Source: Chitinophagaceae bacterium (GTDB lineage: Bacteria; Bacteroidota; Bacteroidia; Chitinophagales; Chitinophagaceae). Taken from it: a stretch of 64,000 nt of DNA. The notes under the pieces were generated by a model that was not told where the DNA came from, did no database searches, and saw nothing but the letters and a program-made list of their open reading frames with translations. The DNA lies in contig JADJTY010000012.1 in assembly GCA_016710935.1 (NCBI GenBank), forward strand, positions 372,001 through 436,000, in the 5' to 3' direction. The stretch's first letter is position 1. Every line of letters starts with the position of its first letter. Below, in pieces: positions 1-7,539 of the stretch. A program made the position numbers and the translations under genes.

Positions 1-2
1 AA

Positions 3-206
3 ATTAAAGATAAGAAAGCCAAAAAAGTAATTGAAAGCCTCGAAGAAATTAAGTTTATACAGGTTGTAAGAGATCCGCTTTTAGGTTTAACACCAAAGAA
101 AAAAAAACAGGCTAAAGATTTTTTATCTGCCTTAAAGCAGGCAAAACTGGCCGAGCAGGGTAAAATAAAATTAAAAACTTTAGATCAGTTAATTAATGAA
201 CTCTGA
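3..206 (+). CDS. Antitoxin-like protein, 5' end cut by window edge
   Basis: An open frame enters from the left edge and stops at 204-206, giving 67 visible C-terminal residues. It is rich in lysine and glutamate, with a predicted helical look (VIESLEEIKF, QAKDFLSALKQAKL). It overlaps the following RelE/ParE-like toxin gene by 11 bp, the classic arrangement of a type II toxin-antitoxin operon with the antitoxin first. The DNA-binding N-terminus lies outside the window, so the antitoxin family cannot be named. The role rests mainly on the neighbour. Confidence 0.55.
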   Translation: MKDKKAKKVIESLEEIKFIQVVRDPLLGLTPKKKKQAKDFLSALKQAKLAEQGKIKLKTLDQLINEL

Positions 207-528
207 ATTTATAATCCGCACTTCAGAAATTTTTGACAAGTCAGTTAAAAAGCTTTTTAAAAAGTACCCCTCTCTTATAAAGGATTTACAAATACTTAAA
301 GCCGAATTATTAAAAAATCCGGTAGCAGGAATTCCTTTAGGTAAAGATTGTTATAAAATAAGGATGACGATATCTTCCAAAAATAAAGGTAAAAGTGGCG
401 GTGCAAGAGTCATTACTTATGTAAAAATCCAGCATAAATTAATTATTTTATTAGATGTATTTGACAAGGCAGATAAAGAATCCATCACTGAAAAAGAATT
501 AGCAACACTTATAAAAAAGGCAGAATAA
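196..528 (+). CDS. RelE/ParE-family toxin of a type II toxin-antitoxin pair
   Basis: A 110-residue basic protein. The order of features fits the RelE/ParE fold: an N-terminal strand, a helical hairpin rich in lysine (VKKLFKKYPSLIKDL), then KIRMTISSKNKGKSGGAR, a strand VITYVKI, and the C-terminal LIILLDVFDKADKESI typical of RelE-like toxins. Members of this family usually cleave mRNA at the ribosome or poison gyrase; which of these applies cannot be told here. The gene overlaps the upstream antitoxin-like frame, which suggests translational coupling. It ends 2 bp before pyrD, so the pair may be co-transcribed with it. Confidence 0.75.
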   Translation: MNSEFIIRTSEIFDKSVKKLFKKYPSLIKDLQILKAELLKNPVAGIPLGKDCYKIRMTISSKNKGKSGGARVITYVKIQHKLIILLDVFDKADKESITEKELATLIKKAE

Positions 529-530
529 GT

Positions 531-1640
531 ATGTACAAGCTTTTGCGTTCTTTCCTTTTTTTATTTGATCCCGAATGGGTTCATTATTTTTCAATGAATG
601 GATTGAAGTTTTTGTGCAGCGTTCCCGGAGTAAAAAAGCTGATAGCTACAAGCTTCAAGCCCCGTCCGAACGGGTTATCCGGACGGGCACAAGGAGCCAA
701 GCCTTACGAATTTTTAGGTATTCAATTTCCTAACCGTGTTGGTCTGGGCGCCGGCTTTGATAAAAATGCAAAATACCTGAACGAGTTGGAAGCTTTGGGT
801 TTTGGTTTTGTTGAAATTGGTACTGTAACTCCGCTACCGCAGGCCGGAAACGATAAACCCCGGTTATTTCGTTTGCCAAAAGATAAAGCACTTATTAACC
901 GTATGGGATTTAATAATGATGGCGTTGCGGCAATTGCCAAAAGATTGGCGTCTTGGAAATTAGAAGCTGAACAACAAGCATCTACTCAACCAGGGGGCGC
1001 TGCTGGTAAACAACGGTTAATCATCGGTGGCAATATTGGCAAAAACAAAATAACTGCCAATGAAGATGCCTGGAAAGATTACGAAACCTGTTTTACAGCC
1101 CTGTATGATTATGTAGATTATTTTGTGGTGAATGTGAGTAGTCCGAATACGCCGGGCCTGAGAGCATTGCAGGAGAAGGATGCGTTGCATAAAATTTTAA
1201 CGAACCTGCAAATGCAAAATGAAAAATGCAATACTTCTACAGGCTCAGGACCAAAGCCGATCCTTTTAAAAATAGCTCCGGATCTAAATACTGAACAAAT
1301 TGATGATGTGATTGCACTGGCCCTCGAAATAAAATTAGATGGACTTGTTGCTTCTAATACCACAATAAGCAGAGACCAACTCCTGACTCCTGACTCCCGA
1401 CTAACGGCTATAGGTGCTGGTGGCCTTAGCGGCTTGCCCGTAAAAGCAAGAAGCACGGAAATAGTAAGGTATATATATCAAAGATCTAACGGGCAGATCC
1501 CCATTATCGCAAGTGGGGGTATCTTTACCGGTGCCGATGCAAAAGAAAAGATTGATGCCGGAGCATCATTGGTACAGGTATGGACCGGTTTTATTTATGA
1601 AGGGCCCGGTATTGTTAAACAAATTAGCAAATCACTTTAA
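531..1640 (+). CDS. pyrD: Dihydroorotate dehydrogenase (quinone)
   Basis: Class 2 membrane-associated dihydroorotate dehydrogenase, the fourth step of UMP synthesis, which passes electrons to quinone. The 369 residues show the N-terminal helical segment (LLRSFLFLFDPEWVHYFSM), GLGAGFDKNAK, GFVEIGTVTPLPQAGN, the catalytic serine region VNVSSPNTPGLR, ASNTTISR, and the FMN-phosphate loop IIASGGIFTGADAKEKIDAGA. Two stretches look foreign. The first is a GC-rich palindrome coding for KPRPNGLSGRAQGAKP near residues 44-60. The second is a run of three 7-bp repeats near residue 285 (LLTPDSRL). Both keep the frame and lie in loops. The gene starts 2 bp after the toxin gene. Confidence 0.95.
   Translation: MYKLLRSFLFLFDPEWVHYFSMNGLKFLCSVPGVKKLIATSFKPRPNGLSGRAQGAKPYEFLGIQFPNRVGLGAGFDKNAKYLNELEALGFGFVEIGTVTPLPQAGNDKPRLFRLPKDKALINRMGFNNDGVAAIAKRLASWKLEAEQQASTQPGGAAGKQRLIIGGNIGKNKITANEDAWKDYETCFTALYDYVDYFVVNVSSPNTPGLRALQEKDALHKILTNLQMQNEKCNTSTGSGPKPILLKIAPDLNTEQIDDVIALALEIKLDGLVASNTTISRDQLLTPDSRLTAIGAGGLSGLPVKARSTEIVRYIYQRSNGQIPIIASGGIFTGADAKEKIDAGASLVQVWTGFIYEGPGIVKQISKSL
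661..687. repeat. GC-rich palindrome inside pyrD
   Basis: CCCGTCCG and its exact inverse CGGACGGG flank an 11-bp centre. It codes for the extra loop after FKPRPNG in PyrD. The core CCCGTCCGAACGG reappears, inverted, in the gatA insertion at about 14534-14545. Confidence 0.7.
1380..1400. repeat. Three tandem 7-bp repeats inside pyrD
   Basis: CTCCTGA, CTCCTGA and CTCCCGA lie head to tail. Three copies total 21 bp, so the frame is kept and seven residues are added between the FMN-binding segment and GAGGLSG. Confidence 0.75.
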
Positions 1641-1646
1641 TCAAAC

Positions 1647-2450
1647 ATGGAACATTTATTTACCTCGGAAAGTATCATTAGTTTTTTAATCCTTGTTGTA
1701 CTGGAAGTGGTACTGGGTATTGATAACGTGATTTTTGTCAGCATCATACTGAATCGGTTACAAAAAATAAAGGATCAGAAAAAAGCCCGCCGCCTATGGA
1801 TGATAACCGGTATCCTTTCACGCAGTTTATTATTAATGGGTTTGGGTTGGCTCCTCTCTCAAAAAGGAAAAGCCGTATTTACGCTTTTTAACAAAGGATT
1901 TGACCTGGCAAGTATTGTAATGCTGGCTGGTGGTTTATTCCTTATTTATAAATCGGTAATGGAAATACACCATAAGTTGGAGGGAGAAGACCCCAATGCA
2001 TTGAGTGAAAAAACCAAGAAAATAACACTGGGCAATGCAATCGGGCAAATTATTCTGATTGATGCCGTATTCTCATTCGACAGCATCATCACTGCGGGCG
2101 GTACGGCCAAACATGTTGAGATCATGATAGCAGCAGTGGTTATTGCCATGACAGTTATGTTCTTATTCAGTCCAAAAATTTCTGCTTTTATTCATAAACA
2201 TCCCACACTTAAAATGCTGGCACTTTCATTTTTGGTAATGATTGGCCTTAGCCTCATCATGGAAGGTTGGAATGCCGAAGCAGCACATGAACTAAAACTG
2301 AAGAACTACATCTATTTTGGTATGGCTTTTTCTTTTACTGTAGAAATGCTGAACATGGTCATGCGTAAACGGGCTTATAAAAACAGGGTGGTGGAATTGA
2401 ATGAACCTGTTCTTAATAAAGAAGAAGCGTATTCTGATGAAGCGAAGTAA
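1647..2450 (+). CDS. TerC/YkoY-family integral membrane protein
   Basis: A 267-residue polytopic protein with about seven hydrophobic helices. The family marks are the paired acidic membrane motifs: VLEVVLGIDNVIFVSII near the N-terminus and IILIDAVFSFDSIITA near residue 140. TerC-family proteins are linked to tellurium resistance and, in better studied members, to metal ion export (manganese) during protein secretion; the substrate here is not shown by the sequence. The gene follows pyrD by 6 bp, probably in the same transcript, and ends 10 bp from the oppositely oriented next gene. Confidence 0.85.
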   Translation: MEHLFTSESIISFLILVVLEVVLGIDNVIFVSIILNRLQKIKDQKKARRLWMITGILSRSLLLMGLGWLLSQKGKAVFTLFNKGFDLASIVMLAGGLFLIYKSVMEIHHKLEGEDPNALSEKTKKITLGNAIGQIILIDAVFSFDSIITAGGTAKHVEIMIAAVVIAMTVMFLFSPKISAFIHKHPTLKMLALSFLVMIGLSLIMEGWNAEAAHELKLKNYIYFGMAFSFTVEMLNMVMRKRAYKNRVVELNEPVLNKEEAYSDEAK

Positions 2451-2460
2451 ATGAAAAAAA

Positions 2461-4572
2461 TTATTGAATCACGGCAATGTTATAATTGGATGGCAGCGGA
2501 TCAATTGCTGATCCCGTCACATTTCTAAATCGTATTGTAACATTACCCGCCGATGAAACCCTTGCCCAGGAAATAATTATACCGGCCGGTAAATTTGTTG
2601 CAGGAGAAACACTTACAGCTCCTGTCGTGACAGCGTCGGTAACAGCTATAACGGCATCCCTTTCATCATTTGCAGGAACAGACACCACATCGATATTAAC
2701 TGTATTTTTAATGATGGCTGAATTTACAGTGCCCACAGTTCCTAATTTAAAACTACCATTGGCATCCAGTGTTGCAGCAGGCAAGGTGGTGCCAATACCC
2801 AATGAACCGGGGACCAGCACTTGTCCCGTATTTTTTACAGTCATCCTGCTTACAAATCCCGGCGAATTAAATGAAATGGAACTATCCGGATTAAAATTAA
2901 CACTGCTTCTGCTATTGGTTAATTCGGTACCCGACATAATGGTAGCAGATGCCCCTGAAGGATTCATCAATTGCAGATAATTAAAGCCGGGACTTTCAAT
3001 GATGCCTGTTGAGGAGGGGAAATAAGCAGCACCGGCAACGGTTCCCCGGCTTACATGAAATTTAGTTTGCGGGGAGGTAGTGCCAACACCCAATAAACCA
3101 GGGATCAGTACTTCTCCCGTATTTTTTACAGTCATTCTGCTTATAAAACCCGGTGAATTAAATAAAATGGAACTATCCGGGTTAAAATTAATGCTGCTTC
3201 TGTTGTTGGTTAATTCGGTACCCGACATAATGGTTGCAGATGCCCCTGAAGGATTCATCAATTGCAGATAATTAAAGCCGGGACTTTCAATTATGCCTGT
3301 TGAGGAGGGGAAATAAACAGCACCGGCAACAGTTCCCCTGCTTACATGAAATTTAGTTTGCGGTGAGGTAGTGCCAACACCCAATAAACCAGGGACCAGT
3401 ACTTCTCCCGTATTTTTTACAGTCATTCTGCTTATAAAACCTGGTGAATTAAATAAAATGGAACTATCCGGGTTAAAATTAATGCTGCTTCTGCTATTGG
3501 TTAATTCGGTACCCGACATAATGGTAGCAGATGCCCCTGAAGGATTCATCAATTGCAGATAATTAAAGCCAGGACTTTCAATTATTCCTGTTGAGGAGGG
3601 GAAATAAGCAGCACCGGAAACAGTTCCCCTGCTTACATGAAATTTAGTTTGCGGTGAGGTAGTGCCAACACCCAATATACCGGGGATCAGTACTTCTCCG
3701 GTATTTTTTACAGTCATTCTGCTTATAAAACCCGGTGAATTAAATAGAATGGAACTATCCGGATTAAAATTAATGCTGCTTCTGCTAGTGGTTAATTCGG
3801 TACCCGACATAATGGTAGCAGAGGCGCCTGAAGGATTCATCAATTGCAGATAATTAAAGCCGGAACTTTCAAATATTCCTGTTGAAGATGCGAAATAAGC
3901 AGCTCCCGGAGTAGTGCCATTGCTTACATGCAACCTGCTTTGCGGGTTTGTATTGCCTATACCTACGAGCCCGGTTTTTGCAGCGAATATCCTGGTGTTA
4001 TTACCGCCGGTTCTGACAGATACGGCACTATCGGATGTAAAAACAATTCCGCTTTTTATTAATGTTGAAGCATTGCCGGCTAAAATGGCTGTTTCATTTG
4101 CATCTGGGCTAAGTAACTGAATATAGTTACTGGCATCATCTGCAAACAAACTAATTCTATTAGTTGGTATAGTTAATGGATTACCTGCAAAGCCTTTAGT
4201 TACATGTAACCTTGCTGATGGTGTTGTAGTACCAACACCTACTTTGTCTAAATTTCTATTGAAAATGTCGTTACCAACCTTTGCCCAATAAGTATCCTCA
4301 TCACCTTGCAACCACAACCATTTGGTTCCATCAAAATATTGAAAACCCACACTATCCGGACTGGTTTGATACACCAGCAATCCTGAAGCAGGTGCAGCTA
4401 TGGCATCCTTTTGAGTCTTGGTCATGCGTGGCAACAGCAAACCCTTAGTAGTACTTTTTACATCCAGCATAGCACTGCTGCTGGCTGTACTGCCATCGGT
4501 ATTTATTGACAGGGATTGACCGATTACCTCGTTGCAAAAAAATAAAAGAAGAAGGCTGTAAATATACTTCAT
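2461..4572 (-). CDS. Secreted repeat protein with tail-fibre-like N-terminus
   Basis: A 703-residue protein with a signal peptide (MKYIYSLLLLFFCNEVIGQ). The N-terminal domain is a Bacteroidota pattern seen in many secreted proteins: MLDVKSTTKGLLLPRMT, then KDAIAAPASGLLVYQT and GFQYFDGTKWLWL. After that come repeated VGVGTTTPSARLHV-type units. Residues about 207-594 are four nearly identical 97-residue repeats, each containing GFNYLQLMNPSGASATIMSG. No enzyme motif and no obvious T9SS sorting domain is seen; the end is an IRFRNVTGSAIDP beta segment. The repeats suggest an extended extracellular fibre. The function is not known. Confidence 0.75.
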   Translation of the reverse strand: MKYIYSLLLLFFCNEVIGQSLSINTDGSTASSSAMLDVKSTTKGLLLPRMTKTQKDAIAAPASGLLVYQTSPDSVGFQYFDGTKWLWLQGDEDTYWAKVGNDIFNRNLDKVGVGTTTPSARLHVTKGFAGNPLTIPTNRISLFADDASNYIQLLSPDANETAILAGNASTLIKSGIVFTSDSAVSVRTGGNNTRIFAAKTGLVGIGNTNPQSRLHVSNGTTPGAAYFASSTGIFESSGFNYLQLMNPSGASATIMSGTELTTSRSSINFNPDSSILFNSPGFISRMTVKNTGEVLIPGILGVGTTSPQTKFHVSRGTVSGAAYFPSSTGIIESPGFNYLQLMNPSGASATIMSGTELTNSRSSINFNPDSSILFNSPGFISRMTVKNTGEVLVPGLLGVGTTSPQTKFHVSRGTVAGAVYFPSSTGIIESPGFNYLQLMNPSGASATIMSGTELTNNRSSINFNPDSSILFNSPGFISRMTVKNTGEVLIPGLLGVGTTSPQTKFHVSRGTVAGAAYFPSSTGIIESPGFNYLQLMNPSGASATIMSGTELTNSRSSVNFNPDSSISFNSPGFVSRMTVKNTGQVLVPGSLGIGTTLPAATLDANGSFKLGTVGTVNSAIIKNTVNIDVVSVPANDERDAVIAVTDAVTTGAVSVSPATNLPAGIIISWARVSSAGNVTIRFRNVTGSAIDPLPSNYNIAVIQ
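2789..3952. repeat. Four tandem 291-bp repeats in the fibre-like gene
   Basis: Copies begin at about 2789, 3080, 3371 and 3662 and match closely at the DNA level, not only in protein. Each encodes 97 residues, so gain or loss of a copy keeps the frame. Confidence 0.9.
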
Positions 4573-4752
4573 AAGGTTTGCCAGTTTAAATAAAGATAAT
4601 TATTTTCTCATTTCATCTTATCCTTTCAAACATTTTCATTTTCCATTCTTTTATGCTACTCATTAATGCAGAAAATAAATGCTTTGATTTTTCCAAAAAT
4701 AAACAAACCAAAAAAGTTTACAATTGCAATATCCTGCTGTACAAAAAATGAA

Positions 4753-5460
4753 CTAAATAATACATAAGAGTGCACCCGCTACCATCCCCGCCGTCTCTGT
4801 TCTTAACCTGGTATCACCCAGGCTTACAGTATTAAAATGATGTAGCAATGCCTGGTCAATTTCCTCAGCCGTAAAATCACCTTCGGGCCCAATTAAAATA
4901 ATTTTTGAAGAAAGCGATTCATTGTTTAAATCAGTTAAACTTCTTTTGTCCCCATCCATACAATGAGCAATGAATTTTTGCTGCTGTGCAGATGATTTAA
5001 CGAGTTCATTAAATTTTGTTGGCTCATGTAATAACGGCAACCAGCACTGCTGGCTTTGCAGCATGGCACTCACCAGGATACTTTTCATCCGGTCAAACTT
5101 AAAAGCCGTTTTTTCTGTTCTCGTACATACCAGCGGAATAATTTCTGTAACCCCAATCTCGGTTGCTTTTTCTAAAAACCACTCAAAACGGGTGTTGTTT
5201 TTTACAGGAGAAATGGCAATGGTAATGTGGGATGGGGAATGGGGAATATCGAATGTTTGTAAAATTTTAACTGCACATTTTTTCCGGTTGTTGTCTGTTA
5301 TCTCTGCAGTAAATAAAATGCCTTTGCCATTAGTAAGTTGCAGTTGCTCCCCCTTCTCCATACGAAGCACCTGCACTATATGCTTGCTGGTGGCTTCATC
5401 CAGAACCACATCCGTACCTGATGCAACTAAATCTTCTTTATAAAAAAATGGTAATGCCAT
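4753..5460 (-). CDS. rsmE: 16S rRNA (uracil-1498-N3)-methyltransferase
   Basis: The 235 residues match RsmE, a SPOUT-class enzyme that methylates U1498 of 16S rRNA with S-adenosylmethionine. Visible marks are the N-terminal PUA-like part (DEATSKHIVQVLRMEKGEQLQLTNG split over residues 20-45), AISPVKNNTRFEWFLEKATE, GVTEIIPLVCTRTE, and the SAM-binding knot IILIGPEGDFTAEEI with LRTETAGMVA near the end. The segment DIPHSPSHIT near residue 73 is encoded by tandem TGGGGAA heptamers and looks like a short in-frame insertion. The gene stands alone between the fibre gene and dnaB. Confidence 0.92.
   Translation of the reverse strand: MALPFFYKEDLVASGTDVVLDEATSKHIVQVLRMEKGEQLQLTNGKGILFTAEITDNNRKKCAVKILQTFDIPHSPSHITIAISPVKNNTRFEWFLEKATEIGVTEIIPLVCTRTEKTAFKFDRMKSILVSAMLQSQQCWLPLLHEPTKFNELVKSSAQQQKFIAHCMDGDKRSLTDLNNESLSSKIILIGPEGDFTAEEIDQALLHHFNTVSLGDTRLRTETAGMVAGALLCII
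5227..5246. repeat. Tandem 7-bp repeats inside rsmE
   Basis: TGGGGAA occurs twice in tandem (5233-5246), preceded by a partial copy. It codes for the proline, histidine and serine residues of the IPHSPS loop on the minus strand. Confidence 0.65.
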
Positions 5461-5563
5461 AAATAAAAAAGGAATGAAAAATCAAATTTAATTCTTCATT
5501 CCTGATAAATCATTACATAAAAACTTCTAAGCTGATATCTTCAATCCAATCTACTACATGTTC

Positions 5564-5596
5564 AGTTCCCCCTTCAGGGGGCGGAGGGGGTCCTTA
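5564..5596. repeat. GC-rich interspersed element at the dnaB 3' end
   Basis: TTCCCCCTTCAGGGGGCGG followed by AGGGGGTCC lies at the dnaB stop codon. A clearly related element, read from the other strand, covers the pheT stop codon at 9963-9991. The inverted CCCCCT/AGGGGG parts can form a hairpin just after dnaB. Confidence 0.6.
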
Positions 5597-7150
5597 AAAA
5601 GGTGCATCCTCATCAAACTCACCGTCATTCATCTTACTGCCTTTTTGTATGTACAGTTTGGCACCATCGCCATCATCACTCTTCACCGGTTTCCAGCTGC
5701 CACCCGGTAAGCCACTGGCAAAATCGCTGCCACCTTCTTCTTCAATAAATTTCTGAATATGCAGTAATGCTTTTAGTTTAACTGTATCCAGGCTGCCATT
5801 ACGATGCTTGGCAATCTTTACATAGGTTTCGCCTTTGTTACTCTCTCCCATTTCGTTGCTGGTAATATCGTAATATTCGGGGCGGTATAAGAACATAACC
5901 ATATCTGCATCCTGCTCAATGGCGCCCGACTCACGCAGATCACTTAATTGCGGAATTTTTGCGCCTTCTTTTCTTTTCTCTACCTCACGGCTTAACTGCG
6001 ACAGTGCAATAATGGGCACCTGTAATTCTTTTGCAAGTCCTTTTAAATCACGTGATATACGGCTGATCTCCTGTTCACGGTTACCATTGCGGTTTTCGCC
6101 TGCACCACTCATCAACTGCAAATAGTCAATAATGATGAGGCCAACATTGTGTTTATTTTTTAACCTCCGGCATTTGGCTCTTAATTCAAAAATATTCAAC
6201 GCTGCTGTATCATCAATAAATATGGGCGCTTTGGATAAACGCTCAATACCATTTTTATACAATTGCTTCATCTCATGCTCTTCCAGTTTACCACGGGCAA
6301 TTTTCTCGAGCCATATTTCACTTTCGGCACTTAAAATACGTTGTACCAGTTGCGAGCTGCTCATCTCCAGGCTGAAAAAACCTACTGCTGTGGGTTTGGT
6401 AGGATGCAATGCTGCACTGCGGGCCAGGTTTAATGCAAAAGCAGTTTTACCAACTGATGGCCTTGCAGCCAGAACAATGAGATCGGTTGACTGCCAGCCG
6501 TACGTAATTCTATCAAGTGATGGAAATCCTGTTGGTACACCGGTAATATCTTCCTGCCTGTTGCGCATGTCTTCAATACGCTGAATGGTCTTTACCAAAA
6601 CGGTATCAATACTATCAAAGTTTTTACGCAGGTGATTATTGGTGATCTCAAATAATTTTCCTTCAGCTTCATCCAGCATATCAAACACATCGGTGCTGTC
6701 TTCATAGGCATCACCAATAATTTCTCCGCTGATGCGGATCAGTTCACGCTGAATAAATTTTTGTAAAACGATCCTGGAGTGTGCCTCAATATTGGCTGAT
6801 GAAACAACCGCATTGGTTAGTTTGGTAACATAATAGGGTCCGCCAACTGCATCCAGTTCTTCCCGGAATTTTAATTCCTCCACAACCGTCAGCAGATCTA
6901 TCGGTAAACTTTTTATGGCCAAACCCTGCATGGCTTTGTAAATACGTTGGTTGGCATCTACATAAAAACATTCGGGTTTTAAAATTTCAACTACGGTATC
7001 AAAAGCGCTTTTTTCAAGCATGATAGCACCCAATACAGCTTCTTCAAGCTCTTTTGCCTGTGGTGGCACTTTGCCATACATCATGCTGCCAAGTTCAACG
7101 GGCGCTTTGCGGCGTAGCTTTTTGTCCTTATTAAAATTAGTAAGTTCCAT
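5594..7150 (-). CDS. dnaB: Replicative DNA helicase DnaB
   Basis: Hexameric 5'-3' helicase of the replication fork. The N-terminal domain (PPQAKELEEAVLGAIMLE, residues about 28-45) and the RecA-like domain are both present, with Walker A (AARPSVGKTAFALN), Walker B (VGLIIIDYLQLM) and the DnaB-type DLRESGAIEQDADMVMFLYR. I start at the ATG at 7150 (518 residues); a TTG two codons upstream is possible but less likely. The extreme C-terminus, FDEDAPF, looks like the acidic tail of SSB (DDDIPF). A GC-rich repeat follows the stop directly. A candidate promoter (TTTG, 16 bp, TACCTTAG) lies at about 7190-7220, within reach of DnaA-box-like sites. Confidence 0.95.
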   Translation of the reverse strand: MELTNFNKDKKLRRKAPVELGSMMYGKVPPQAKELEEAVLGAIMLEKSAFDTVVEILKPECFYVDANQRIYKAMQGLAIKSLPIDLLTVVEELKFREELDAVGGPYYVTKLTNAVVSSANIEAHSRIVLQKFIQRELIRISGEIIGDAYEDSTDVFDMLDEAEGKLFEITNNHLRKNFDSIDTVLVKTIQRIEDMRNRQEDITGVPTGFPSLDRITYGWQSTDLIVLAARPSVGKTAFALNLARSAALHPTKPTAVGFFSLEMSSSQLVQRILSAESEIWLEKIARGKLEEHEMKQLYKNGIERLSKAPIFIDDTAALNIFELRAKCRRLKNKHNVGLIIIDYLQLMSGAGENRNGNREQEISRISRDLKGLAKELQVPIIALSQLSREVEKRKEGAKIPQLSDLRESGAIEQDADMVMFLYRPEYYDITSNEMGESNKGETYVKIAKHRNGSLDTVKLKALLHIQKFIEEEGGSDFASGLPGGSWKPVKSDDGDGAKLYIQKGSKMNDGEFDEDAPF

Positions 7151-7539
7151 ATTCAAATTTCAGTACTTGTTAGGGTTATTTATGTAGGGCGGCTAAGGTA
7201 AAGGCAAATGAAGAATCAAACCGGGTTGATTTTTATCCACATTGCAACTAATATGTTTTGTACATAGGTTTTCCACAGCATTGTCCACAACAAAGATAGT
7301 TTATTCAGATTCTGAAAACATTATCCCCACCAGATTAACAATTAAAAATTCAATAAAATTGGGATTCTATGCAGTTTTATCAACAATTGGAAAATTGAAA
7401 TATTTCTTTTTTGCACCGCCTTGCCCAAAAAGCGGGTTGCAATATTTAAAATTGATGTGTAGCTTATGAGTCTTTGCATGTAACAGCTTTAGCAATCAAA
7501 AAACTATCTTTGCCAATCAATATTAAAAGTAATACCTGA
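7151..7539. other. Divergent dnaB-pheT control region with DnaA-box-like sites
   Basis: This 389-bp gap has no convincing gene. It holds a perfect TTATCCACA (7233-7241), TTTTCCACA (7269-7277), TTGTCCACA (7281-7289) and TTATCCCCA (7321-7329), all in one orientation within 97 bp. An A/T-rich stretch follows (about 7335-7410). This could be DnaA-dependent control of dnaB and pheT, or an origin of replication. A 75-residue open frame across the region (7242-7469) has no protein-like character. Confidence 0.5.
7505..7512 (+). promoter_or_regulatory. -7 element of the pheT promoter
   Basis: TATCTTTG matches the Bacteroidota -7 consensus TAnnTTTG exactly and lies 27 bp before the pheT ATG. The -33 box is not clear; a TTTG at 7473 is rather far away. 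Confidence 0.55.

Noticed and set aside
3080..3853. Three equal 63-residue frames on the plus strand
   Set aside because: They are the antisense of the 291-bp coding repeats and recur only because the repeats do.
2789..3952. CRISPR-like periodicity
   Set aside because: The repeats are directly adjacent, 291 bp long and coding. There are no spacers.
7242..7469. 75-residue frame in the dnaB-pheT gap
   Set aside because: It covers the DnaA-box-like sites and an A/T-rich stretch, and has no recognisable motif.
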